Assembly (NCBI RefSeq): GCF_900129765.1
Contig: NZ_FQWU01000003.1
Location: 372,001-436,000 of the forward strand
Reading direction: 5' to 3'
DNA from: Massilia sp. CF038
Lineage (GTDB): Bacteria; Pseudomonadota; Gammaproteobacteria; Burkholderiales; Burkholderiaceae_D
Length of the DNA stretch: 64,000 nucleotides
Part shown: in pieces, positions 52,601-60,740 of the stretch
Layout: every line of letters begins with the position of its first letter
How positions within the stretch are numbered: position 1 is the stretch's first letter
Notes under the pieces: model-generated
The model's database searches: none
Told to the model about the DNA's origin: nothing
What the model saw: only the letters and a program-made list of their open reading frames with translations
Made by a program: the position numbers and the translations under genes

Positions 52601-53112
52601 AGCCGCGTGGTGAAAACGCCGCTTACCTGGATGGCTACATCAGCGAGGTGTGGAACAAGTATCGGGGCGAAGATCTGGTGATGAAAGTGGGCGACTGGCC
52701 GACCTTCCGTGGCCGTGTTGGTGCGGACGATGTGATGACGTTCACGGATGGTGTGGACACGTACAAGATCTATGGCAAGCCAACCACCACCGAGGTCATG
52801 CTGGGTAACGGCGTGCTCGATGACGCGACCGGCACGTCGCCGAATACGCCGAAGCACGACAAGCAGCTGCAACTGCAGGCGCAGATCTGTGCGGCGTTGA
52901 ATCGGCATGTGGCTGACCTGCCGAATGATCGCTGGTATAACGCTGAGTATTTCTACCCGGCTGGTAAGCCTGCCAACTTCTTTACCAAGTTCTGGCACCA
53001 GCACAGCATTAACGGGCTGGCGTACGGGTTCTCGTATGATGATGTGGGTGGGCATAGCCCGTCGATTTATTCGCCGTCGCCGATATCGGTGACGTATACG
53101 ATCGGCAGGTAG
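49651..53112 (+). CDS. GH64 beta-1,3-glucanase with CBM56-like and CHB_HEX_C modules
   Basis: Secreted enzyme of 1153 residues. After a signal peptide (about 1-31, NARAAD) there are three CBM56-like glucan-binding modules (about 32-112, 203-290, 460-553). Five chitobiase-type beta-sandwich modules with the YTIDGS-P or YTLDGSTP signature lie at about 124-197, 293-372, 378-453, 567-649 and 664-746. The C-terminal GH64 catalytic domain (about 757-1150) ends in GLAYGFSYDDVGGHS. GH64 enzymes release laminaripentaose from fungal or algal beta-1,3-glucan. The ribosome site is GGAGA. A LacI regulator lies upstream. Confidence 0.9.
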   Translation: MFSNYTDQYRRLLFALMAMLLLAIGQNARAADYTAGVANINGSATLWFQGASVTQSIAHYNVAGGAQQNVTMAYNAARARHEVTVPAAVGQTVNFSFTYTKAGLAYDSPWGAAVVPGAVDPSKVAKPSFSPAPGSYSSAQQVSASSATAGATVMCSINGGASAVCANPITVSATSTITAYATKAGMTNSDSASASYTIGSTDAGFTHGVTDNGSSLTIWFARTPKSDWVDIHYSLNGGAQQNLAMAYNGTRHEINVPVTSGAAVALAYSFTYMTSTGARDANGLSWSRGTATVATPVISPAGGTFTSTQSVTLSSATSGAAIRYTLDGSTPSASSALYAGAFSVAAPGKTVKAIALKSGMNNSGVATAVFTINQVSAVANPSFAPAGGTYTSAQSVRLSTPTAGAAIWYAVNGGAQQLYSDAAPIQVSASSTLTAVAKKSGMSDSAAVSASYTINTNNGSTFTHGVAEDGATARIWFAPGWTTTTNIVHSYVTGKDGVKGAQRDENMVYDAALKRWQAPAIGPVATGSKISYMFTYSAQTGGNLDSAWFTYTICGDDAADSAACPSPVAKPVFSPAGGLYPTQQNVSLTLPAGSVAGTKIYYTIDGSAPNTTSAQYVAGSPLLVKSATTINAIAVRPDAQQSRRASATYDIEAACTQTPGGCTVAAPVLSHAAGNYATRIGINMLTATPGATIHFTRDGSNPTRSSEQFNGAVWLEKSVQKGDTFTLKALATKDGKDSPVVSRTYTITNNAESAWNGNTTFNVVNGTGGKYADSQVYWVIIGKDWATGQYVRANASGQLVPVSEADNTIMVPSREKGYANYGVSLATAKSVTIPPIESARIYMSVGKPVLLQINRDINGKTGYAGPDLENSTDPNLNTTFDFGEFNINRQRPTSSNPGIYVNTSRVDIFGLPLKLRVTGLDGYDATVGETLLETRDELFARFVLETPAPFQGLAKAPYAPARIMAPGHATFNDGLNVTTGAQDKPRGENAAYLDGYISEVWNKYRGEDLVMKVGDWPTFRGRVGADDVMTFTDGVDTYKIYGKPTTTEVMLGNGVLDDATGTSPNTPKHDKQLQLQAQICAALNRHVADLPNDRWYNAEYFYPAGKPANFFTKFWHQHSINGLAYGFSYDDVGGHSPSIYSPSPISVTYTIGR

Positions 53113-53168
53113 GAATGGAAATGGCGCCGGTGGGTCGGCGCCATTTTTCTTTGCGACGCGTAGGTGGA

Positions 53169-53233
53169 ATGGGTCCCCGCCTGCGCGAGGACGATGTACT
53201 GGCTACATCGTCCTCGCGCAGGCGGGGACCCAT
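53169..53233. repeat. REP-like inverted pair, 30-bp perfect arms with 5-base loop
   Basis: Arms 53169-53198 and 53204-53233 are exact reverse complements around CTGGC. It lies 56 bp after the glucanase stop and 22 bp from the convergent dacB stop, so it could act as a bidirectional transcription barrier. Its arms point in the opposite order to those at 8408 and 28461. Confidence 0.92.
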
Positions 53234-53255
53234 ACCATCTATGCTCAGTCGAACA

Positions 53256-54698
53256 TCACTGCACCCTCGCCACCCAATCCACCAGCACATCCAGCGCCGC
53301 CCTGCCCGCACCTGCATTCTCGCCATTAATCATCGCCACCACCACACACGGCTGCCCATTCGCATCCGGCGCATACCCCGCGATCGCAATCACATTGCGT
53401 ACCGTCCCGGTCTTGAGGCGCGCGCGTTCTGCCGCCGGGCTGTCGCGCAAGCGGCGTCGCATGGTCCCATCCATGCCCGCAATCGGCAAACTGGCCTGGA
53501 ACTCCGGCGCCCACTTGCTGCGTAAACCTGCCTGCAGCAAGCGTCCCATCTGCTGCGCACTGATGCGCTCCGTGCGTGACAAACCTGAGCCGTTGTCGAG
53601 CACCATGCCGCTATCATCGATGCCCTGACGCCGCATCCAGCTGCGCACCGCCAAATCGGCTCGCGCCACGGTGGTCATGCCACCGTTGCCGGGCAGCGGC
53701 TTGCTGCCTGCAATCGCGTCGCCTTCCAGACTGCCCAGGCTCAGAAACAGGGTGCGCGCCAGCGCATTGTCGGACAGCTTGTTGGTATCGCGCACAATTT
53801 CCGGCAGCGCGCGCGACACATGCTGCGCGTAAATGCGCGCTTCCAGCGGCCCGACGCCGTCGATGGTGTCGCCGGCAATTTCGCCGCCCAGGCGCTCCCA
53901 GACTTCGCGGAACACGCGGTCCACGTAATCCTGGCGGTCCAGCACATTGATGCTGTTCGAACTCCAGCAGTTTTTTGGATAGGTGCCGCGCAGGATGATA
54001 CGGATCTTGCCGCTGGCCTCGCGCACGATCTCGGGCGCCTTCCAGCCTTCTTCCCAGCGTCCGCATTCTGCGTTGATCAGGGTCATGCCCGATTCGATGG
54101 TCACGCGGTCCAGCTGCGGCTGCATGATGAGCTGCAATTGCTGCTCGTCCGAACGCATATCGAGCAGCAGCATGTTCTTGTTCAGCAGCAGCGCATCGGG
54201 GATCACGTTGTAGTACGCATCAGGGGACTCGTCGAAGGGTGGCAAGCCCTGGTCGATACGCGCCGGGTTGAACAGGCTGCGGTCCAGTACCAGGCGCCCT
54301 TCGATGCGCCGAATACCCTGGTTGCGCACGGCTTGCAGCATGTTTTGCAGCGATTCGTTGTTCAGGTCGGCATCGGCGCCGCCACGCAGGACCAGATCGC
54401 CCATCAGCGTGTCGCCCACGCGAGCGGCATTGCTGCGCAGCTCGGTGCGGCCGCGGAATACCGGCGTCAATTGTTCCAGCGCCACCAGGGTGGTGACCAC
54501 CTTGATGGTCGAGGCCGGCTGCATCTGGCGGTCGGCCTGGTGCGACAGCACGGCCTTGTCACCGCGCAGCACCAGCACGCTGACGGATTGTTCGGATATC
54601 TTGGCAGCCGCCAGTGCGCGGCTGAAGGCCGGCGGCAACTGCGCCTGGGCGGCTGGCAGCCACGCCAGCAACACAGCAAAGGCAAGTGGACGAATCAT
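53256..54698 (-). CDS. dacB: D-Ala-D-Ala carboxypeptidase/endopeptidase PBP4
   Basis: Periplasmic class-C penicillin-binding protein of 480 residues. The signal peptide ends near AAQAQ. Active-site motifs are STIK (Ser63, Lys66), SDN in KLSDNALART and KTG in LKTGTV. It trims D-Ala and cuts cross-links of peptidoglycan. The ATG at 54698 has a GAGG site; an ATG at 54710 overlapping the upstream stop would add MRPA. It follows the SpmA/B-like gene. Confidence 0.92.
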   Translation of the reverse strand: MIRPLAFAVLLAWLPAAQAQLPPAFSRALAAAKISEQSVSVLVLRGDKAVLSHQADRQMQPASTIKVVTTLVALEQLTPVFRGRTELRSNAARVGDTLMGDLVLRGGADADLNNESLQNMLQAVRNQGIRRIEGRLVLDRSLFNPARIDQGLPPFDESPDAYYNVIPDALLLNKNMLLLDMRSDEQQLQLIMQPQLDRVTIESGMTLINAECGRWEEGWKAPEIVREASGKIRIILRGTYPKNCWSSNSINVLDRQDYVDRVFREVWERLGGEIAGDTIDGVGPLEARIYAQHVSRALPEIVRDTNKLSDNALARTLFLSLGSLEGDAIAGSKPLPGNGGMTTVARADLAVRSWMRRQGIDDSGMVLDNGSGLSRTERISAQQMGRLLQAGLRSKWAPEFQASLPIAGMDGTMRRRLRDSPAAERARLKTGTVRNVIAIAGYAPDANGQPCVVVAMINGENAGAGRAALDVLVDWVARVQ

Positions 54699-54706
54699 CG
54701 CGGGCC

Positions 54707-55945
54707 TCATCCGAAGAACAGGTAAGCAACCGCGATGGCGGCGCAAATGCCGGCGAAGTCGGCGATCAGGCCGGCCGAGATGGCGTAGCGCGTTTTGCGG
54801 ATACCGACTGAACCGAAGTACAGGGCCACGATGTAGAACGTGGTGTCGGCCGAGCCCTGGAAGATGCATGCCAGGCGCCCGACAAAGGAGTCGACCCCGT
54901 ATGTGGTCATGGCATCGATCATCATGGCTTTGGAGCCGCTGCCGGAGAGCGGCTTCATCAGCGCCGTCGGCAAGGCCGGGGTGAATTCGGTGTTCATGCC
55001 CAGGCCGACGAAGATCCATTCCAGGCCTTTGACGACAAAGCCGAGCACGCCGGAATTGCGAATCACGCTGATAGCCACCAGCATGCCGACCAGATAGGGA
55101 ATGATGGTCAGCGAGGTCTGAATACCGCCTTTGGCGCCCTCGATGAAGGCGTCATACACGTTCTCGCCCTTGCGCATGGCGCCGGCAATAAACACGATGA
55201 TGATCGAGAACAGGATCAGATTGCTGGCCACGCGCGAAACCAGTTCAATTTCCGGCTTGGTCAGGTATTGAGTAAAGTAGAAGATCAGCGCGCAGATGGC
55301 GGCCGTCATGCCGCCCAGCCAGCCCAGCACCACGCGGTTGAGCAGATTGATGCGCTGCTTGATCGATACCACCACGATCCCGGTCACGGTCGCCACATAG
55401 GTGGCGATCATGCAGGGAATAAAAATATCGGAAGGATCCTTGGCGCCCAGAATCGCGCGCTGCGCCATGATGGCCAGGGGGATCAGGGTCAGGCCCGAGG
55501 TGTGCAGCACCAGGAACATGATCTGTGCGTTGCTGGCGGTATCTTTGGTGGGATTGAGCGTTTGCAGGCTTTCCATTGCTTTCAGGCCGAACGGGGTAGC
55601 TGCATTGTCCAGGCCCAGCAGGTTGGCGGAGAAGTTCATTACCATGTGGCCGGTGGCGGGATGGTCCTTTGGCACTTCCGGGAAAATGCGCGAGAAGAAG
55701 GGGGATATCACCCGTGCCAGCCAGCCCACCGCGCCGGCTTTTTCGCCAATGTTCATGATGCCCAGCCAGAGTGTCATGACCCCGGCCAGCGGCAAGGCAA
55801 TATCCATCACACCCATCTTGGCCGATTCAAAGGTGCCATCGATGATCTTTTTGAAGATCTCGGTGTCGCCAAGAAACAGCCACTGGAGCAGGGCGGCCAG
55901 AAAGCCGACCAAAAAGAAGCCAGACCAGATGTAATTAAGTGCCAT
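54707..55945 (-). CDS. SpmA/SpmB-like nucleoside-recognition membrane protein
   Basis: Integral membrane protein of 412 residues that appears to join SpmA-like and SpmB-like halves. Each half carries a Gate (nucleoside recognition) region: GVMDIALPLAGVMTLWLGIMNIGEKAG in the first, EGAKGGIQTSLTIIPYLVGMLVA in the second, and ten or so helices. The SpmAB name comes from Bacillus spores; in non-sporulating proteobacteria the role is unknown. It is upstream of and coupled to dacB, as spmAB is to dacB in Bacillus. Confidence 0.85.
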   Translation of the reverse strand: MALNYIWSGFFLVGFLAALLQWLFLGDTEIFKKIIDGTFESAKMGVMDIALPLAGVMTLWLGIMNIGEKAGAVGWLARVISPFFSRIFPEVPKDHPATGHMVMNFSANLLGLDNAATPFGLKAMESLQTLNPTKDTASNAQIMFLVLHTSGLTLIPLAIMAQRAILGAKDPSDIFIPCMIATYVATVTGIVVVSIKQRINLLNRVVLGWLGGMTAAICALIFYFTQYLTKPEIELVSRVASNLILFSIIIVFIAGAMRKGENVYDAFIEGAKGGIQTSLTIIPYLVGMLVAISVIRNSGVLGFVVKGLEWIFVGLGMNTEFTPALPTALMKPLSGSGSKAMMIDAMTTYGVDSFVGRLACIFQGSADTTFYIVALYFGSVGIRKTRYAISAGLIADFAGICAAIAVAYLFFG

Positions 55946-56074
55946 GTCGTATTTTCTATTTGCGTGAAGACCGATGTTGCAGCGAGAGTATAGGCTCAGC
56001 TTGCCCGTAAAGTAAAAAAGCTGCGTCCTGCCGTCGCGGCCCCTTATCATGGCGGGGCAACCACGAGAGATTCC

Positions 56075-57781
56075 ATGATCCCTGGCCGTATCGTTTTCGC
56101 ACTCCTGCTTGGCGTTGCTGCCATGGCCCTGCCCGCGCAAGCGGCCGACAAGGTACTGCATACCTATCTGAGCACCAGCGAAACGGGGCTGGACCCAGCA
56201 GTTGCGTCGGACATTGCCACGCTGAGCCTGCTGGAAAACCTGTTTGACCCGCTGTTGCGCTACAACTACCTGGCGCGTCCGCTTGCACTCGAAGGCAATA
56301 CCGCCGCCGCCTTGCCCGAGGTGGATGCCAGCGGCTTGCGTTACACCTTCCACATTCGTCCCGGCATTTATTTCACGCCCGATCCCGCCTTTGGGGGCAA
56401 GCCGCGCGAACTGACCGCCGCCGACTATGTTTACAGCCTCAAGCGCCTGTACGACCCCGCGCTGCGATCCCCCTGGCTGGCCCTGTTCGACGGAAAAATT
56501 GCCGGCGACGCCGGCCTCAAGGCCGCGTTCAGCTACGACACGCCGATCCCTGGCCTGCAGGCGCCCGCGCGCTACACGCTGCAAATTACCCTGACGGCGC
56601 CGGACCCCAATTTTCTGTTCTATCTGGCCACACCCGCCTCCGCCGTGCTGGCGCGCGAGGTCGTCGACGCTTACCCTGGCCAGGTGGGCAACCATCCTGT
56701 GGGCACCGGTTCGTTCCGCATCGGTAGCTGGAAGCGTAGCGACAAGATTGTGCTGCTGGCCAATCGCGGCGCGCCCACGCCGCCCTTGATCGACCAGGTC
56801 GAGGTGCGCATCGCCGAAGAGTTCCAGGGCCGGGTACTGGGTTTTCTGCGGGGCGAATTCGACTATCTGGAGCAAGTGCCCGAGGCGATGACGGCGATGG
56901 TCATTGCCGGCGGCAAGCTCAAACCCGAGCTGGCCGCACGCGGCCTGGTGCTGACGCGCTTTCCCGTGTTGCAGACCTACTACATGTGGATGAATATGGA
57001 CGATGCGCTGCTGGGCGGCTATAGCAAGCCCAAGGCAGCGCTGCGGCGCGCCATTGCCCTGAGCTACAACAGCGAGGAAGACATCGGCCTGCTGAAGAAA
57101 GGTTTCGCATTGCGCGCTGAATCACCGCTGCCGCCGAACGTGCTGGGCTATGACCCGGCCTACCGCAGCCCGGTGCGTTACAACCCGGCCATGGCGCGCG
57201 CCTTGCTGGACCGCTACGGCTACCGCCAGCGTGACGCCGATGGTTTCCGCCGCCTGCCCGACGGCAAACCGTTGACCTTGACCATGCATAGCGAAGCGAC
57301 GGTGGGCGGGCGCCTGCGCGATGAACTGTGGCGCAAAAACCTCAACGCCATCGGCTTGCGCGTGGTGTTTCGCAGCGATAAGAAGACGGAAATTATCAAG
57401 GCTTCCCGCCTGGGGAAGGTACAAATGTTTGAAAGTAACTGGATTGCCGATTTCCCCGACGGCGACAATTTTTACCAATTGCTGTACGGGCCCAACAGCG
57501 GCCGCGCCAATTACGCGCGCTTCAATCTGCCTGCCTACAATGTGCGCTATGCGCAGGCACGCGCCCTGCCCGATTCGCCTGCGCGCACCCAGCTCTACCG
57601 CGAAATGAACGACTTGCTGCACGCTTACAATCCCTGGGTCCCACTGACGCATCCGGTATCGGCCGATATCCGCCAACCGTGGCTGAAACACTACACCCGC
57701 CACCCGGTCGCCCTGACCACCTGGCGCTACATTGATCTGGATCTTGAGCTGCGCGAGCGCAGTGTGAGAGCGTCCCGGTAG
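56075..57781 (+). CDS. ABC transporter peptide-binding protein (SBP_bac_5)
   Basis: Periplasmic binding protein of 568 residues. The signal peptide (about 1-23) ends at AQAAD. The start of the mature part, TYLSTSETGLDPAVASDIATLSLLENLFDPL, and the strand-rich remainder match the dipeptide/oligopeptide-binding SBP_bac_5 family. No permease or ATPase genes are adjacent, so it must use distant components. It is 76 bp upstream of a TonB receptor gene in the same direction, which suggests a shared peptide-like ligand. Confidence 0.88.
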   Translation: MIPGRIVFALLLGVAAMALPAQAADKVLHTYLSTSETGLDPAVASDIATLSLLENLFDPLLRYNYLARPLALEGNTAAALPEVDASGLRYTFHIRPGIYFTPDPAFGGKPRELTAADYVYSLKRLYDPALRSPWLALFDGKIAGDAGLKAAFSYDTPIPGLQAPARYTLQITLTAPDPNFLFYLATPASAVLAREVVDAYPGQVGNHPVGTGSFRIGSWKRSDKIVLLANRGAPTPPLIDQVEVRIAEEFQGRVLGFLRGEFDYLEQVPEAMTAMVIAGGKLKPELAARGLVLTRFPVLQTYYMWMNMDDALLGGYSKPKAALRRAIALSYNSEEDIGLLKKGFALRAESPLPPNVLGYDPAYRSPVRYNPAMARALLDRYGYRQRDADGFRRLPDGKPLTLTMHSEATVGGRLRDELWRKNLNAIGLRVVFRSDKKTEIIKASRLGKVQMFESNWIADFPDGDNFYQLLYGPNSGRANYARFNLPAYNVRYAQARALPDSPARTQLYREMNDLLHAYNPWVPLTHPVSADIRQPWLKHYTRHPVALTTWRYIDLDLELRERSVRASR

Positions 57782-57857
57782 CATTCGCCCGCGCCACATT
57801 TCTTGCAATTTTGGTAGCCTGCGACAGCAGACTCTTCCCCCACTTGAAGGAGCTTCC

Positions 57858-60701
57858 ATGGATTGGAAACATGGCGCGCACTGGATTGCGCTGGCCGGCA
57901 CGGCCGCAGCTGCCGTCCCCGCCTTTGCGCAGAGCGAATCCCCGGCGCCCATGGCGCGTGTTGAAATTACGGGCAGCAGCATCAAGCGCATTGCCCGCGA
58001 AGGGGCGCTGCCGCTGGATGTGATTACCAGGAAGCAACTCGATGAGCAAGGCATCGTCAATGCCGAGCAATTGATCTCGACCCTCAACGTGAACGGCAAT
58101 GGTTCCGACAATCTGGCCAGCAATGCGGATGTGGCCACGGGCGCGCAGCGCGGCAACAATGGCGCCAGCTCGGCCAATCTGCGCGGTCAGGGGGCCGACA
58201 GCACGCTGGTGCTGCTCAACGGGCGCCGCATTGCCACCCATGGCATGAAAGGATCAGCGGTCGATTTGAACTCAATCCCGTTTGCTGCGGTCGAACGGGT
58301 GGAAGTGCTGAAAGACGGCGCCTCCGCCATTTACGGGACCGACGCCATTGGCGGCGTCATCAACTTTATTCTGCGCCAGAACTACAAAGGTCTGGAAGCG
58401 CAGGCGTTTACCGACATCACCGAGGCAGGCGGCGCCCGCATCGACCGCTTCCAGGTCACGGGCGGCTTTGGCGACCTGGAGCAGCAAGGTTACAACGTGC
58501 TGGTGGCTGGCTCGGTCGGCAAAAACCAGGCGCTGCGGGGCGACCAGCGCAGCTTCGTCAACACCTTCCAGCCCGAGCGCGGCTTGTCGGTCGATACCCG
58601 CGGCGCGCCGTTTGCCAATGTGTTTGCCACCACGGTGGGCGATTCAATTTTCAGCCGCAGCAGCAATACCGGGCCTACCTTGCCCGGCGGTGGCCAGGCT
58701 TATAGCGGAGTCAGCCTGCTGGATTTGCCAGGCGGGGCCGGTTGCGCCGCGTTTGACGGCATGGGGCCTTACGATGCGGTGCTGTGGGATACGCCCTCGG
58801 CCGCCTACGGCTGCGCCTGGGATACAGGCCGCGCTGCCGTGCTGCAGCAGCCTGTGAAGAACTGGAACCTGGTCTCGCGCGCCACCTTCCGCCTGGGCGG
58901 CGGGCACCAGTTGTTTGCCGAACTGGTGGGCTCCAGGACCGAGGTCGCCAAGAGCTTCTCGCCCAACCAGATTTCACCCGGCACCACCACCTTTCCCGCC
59001 AGCTCGTTCTACCCAGCCACTGGTGCGGCCTACAACCAGGTCTTCAACACCCTGGCTGCCGTGTTTCCCTCGATTGAGGCAAACCGGGGCTTGCCGATTG
59101 CCTACCGCTGGCGCTGCATGGAATGCGGCAACCGTGAAATTGCCACCGAAACCGAAGCCGGTCGCATCCAGCTGGGCGCGGATGGCCAGATCGGCAAGGC
59201 TGACTATAAAATCGGACTGGGCCGCGCCTACAGCGAATCGCAATCCACCTTGGGCACGGGCTTCAATTACACGGCCGCACTGGCGAACGCCCTGGGCACC
59301 GGCATCATCAATCCCTTCCTGATGCCCGGGGAAAAGCAGTCCCAGGCCGCGCTGGATTTGATTCGCAGTACCTCGGCCGAAGGCGTGGTCTTGTATGGCG
59401 GCCGCACCACGCTCACCTCGTTCGACGCGGCATTGTCAGGCGAGATAGCACGTCTGCCTGCCGGCGCCGTGATGGCGGCCATCGGCACCGATCTGCGGCG
59501 CGAAGAGTACCGCTTCAATGGCGACTTGCGCGAACTGACCAGCCGTCCAGCCATTCTGAACGCGCCGTTTGACGATGTGAATGCCTTGCCCCAGGTCAGC
59601 CGCAGCGTGCGCGCGCTGTATGCCGAAGTCATTGTGCCGGTGACGGCCGCGCTGGAGCTGACCGGCGCCGTGCGGCGCGACCATTATTCCGGCTTTGGCA
59701 CCACCGTCAACCCCAAAGTGGCGTTCCGCTACCAGCCGCAGGCGCAGTGGCTGTTTCGCGGTTCCTACAACGAGGGTTTCCGTGCCCCGGCCTTCAACCA
59801 GCTGTTCAATGGGGTGACCGAGTCCACCTACGTGGGCAAGGACCTGGCTGATCCCACCCGCTGCCCCAGTGGGAAAGTTGACACCACGCAGCCCGGGTGC
59901 GAATCGATCAATCCGATTATCTTGACGGGCGGCAAAGCGACACTGGGTCCGGAGACCGCCAAGCAAGCGACGGTCGGCTTCGTGTTCGAGCCCTCGGCGC
60001 GCTTTTCCATGAATCTGGACCTGTGGGAAATCCGGCGTGCCGATACCATCAAGAGCGTGCCGCTGTCGACCATGCTGGCCAATGCCGGTTTGTTTGCCGA
60101 CCAGTTTTTGCGCGATGCCAATGGCCAGCTGGTGGCCATTGACCAGCGCTGGGTCAATGCGGGCGCGGGCGTGACACGCGGCGTGGAAGTGGGCGCACGC
60201 ACCAGCGCCAAGGCCATGGGCGCCAGCTGGGGTGCCGGCATTGATGGTTCCTGGCTGCTCAAGAAAAAGAACCGGCCCTTGCCGGATGCACCGTTCGGTG
60301 ACAGCGAAGTGGGCCGCTATGTCACCACGGGTGATCTGGGCTTGCGGTGGAAGCATACGGCTTACCTGAGCGCGCGCCGCGGCGACTGGAGCGGCTTGTT
60401 GCAGAACGTGTATCGCAGCGGCTATTCCGACCAGGTTTTGCCAGGCGTGGCAAGCGGACGGGTGGTGCCGTCCCAGTACGATCCGAAAGTCGATGCGTAT
60501 TCGATCTTCCACCTGAGCGCGACCTACACCGGCATTCCCCAGCTGGCGCTGACGGTCGGCATCAAGAACCTGTTCGACAAGGATCCGCCTTTTGCCATTA
60601 CCTACGACAGCAACACCGGTGCCGGCAGCTCGTGGGAGCCGCGCGTGGCCGACCCGCGCGGCCGCTCGCTGACCCTGATGGCCAACTACACGTTTTTGTG
60701 A
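57858..60701 (+). CDS. TonB-dependent outer-membrane receptor
   Basis: Outer-membrane receptor of 947 residues: signal peptide (about 1-25), RVEITGSSIKRIAREGALP, plug domain (about 45-180) with NLRGQGADSTLVLLNGRRIATHG and VEVLKDGASAIYGTDAIGGVINFI, and a long barrel ending in an aromatic residue (YTFL). The plug form with ITGSSIKR is of the type frequent in carbohydrate and peptide receptors of this lineage. Its neighbours are a peptide-binding protein and an LD-carboxypeptidase homologue. Confidence 0.93.
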   Translation: MDWKHGAHWIALAGTAAAAVPAFAQSESPAPMARVEITGSSIKRIAREGALPLDVITRKQLDEQGIVNAEQLISTLNVNGNGSDNLASNADVATGAQRGNNGASSANLRGQGADSTLVLLNGRRIATHGMKGSAVDLNSIPFAAVERVEVLKDGASAIYGTDAIGGVINFILRQNYKGLEAQAFTDITEAGGARIDRFQVTGGFGDLEQQGYNVLVAGSVGKNQALRGDQRSFVNTFQPERGLSVDTRGAPFANVFATTVGDSIFSRSSNTGPTLPGGGQAYSGVSLLDLPGGAGCAAFDGMGPYDAVLWDTPSAAYGCAWDTGRAAVLQQPVKNWNLVSRATFRLGGGHQLFAELVGSRTEVAKSFSPNQISPGTTTFPASSFYPATGAAYNQVFNTLAAVFPSIEANRGLPIAYRWRCMECGNREIATETEAGRIQLGADGQIGKADYKIGLGRAYSESQSTLGTGFNYTAALANALGTGIINPFLMPGEKQSQAALDLIRSTSAEGVVLYGGRTTLTSFDAALSGEIARLPAGAVMAAIGTDLRREEYRFNGDLRELTSRPAILNAPFDDVNALPQVSRSVRALYAEVIVPVTAALELTGAVRRDHYSGFGTTVNPKVAFRYQPQAQWLFRGSYNEGFRAPAFNQLFNGVTESTYVGKDLADPTRCPSGKVDTTQPGCESINPIILTGGKATLGPETAKQATVGFVFEPSARFSMNLDLWEIRRADTIKSVPLSTMLANAGLFADQFLRDANGQLVAIDQRWVNAGAGVTRGVEVGARTSAKAMGASWGAGIDGSWLLKKKNRPLPDAPFGDSEVGRYVTTGDLGLRWKHTAYLSARRGDWSGLLQNVYRSGYSDQVLPGVASGRVVPSQYDPKVDAYSIFHLSATYTGIPQLALTVGIKNLFDKDPPFAITYDSNTGAGSSWEPRVADPRGRSLTLMANYTFL

Positions 60702-60740
60702 ATGCTATAGTTGGATAAATCCACGAGGGAATATTCGGCG

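Noticed and set aside
51370-53055. 561-codon antisense frame in the glucanase gene
   Set aside because: Arg/His/Val-rich translation with no ribosome site or domain; the sense gene has repeated recognisable modules.
54707-55945. Sporulation function from the SpmA/SpmB similarity
   Set aside because: The genome is clearly proteobacterial; the family name is historical and no other spore gene is present.
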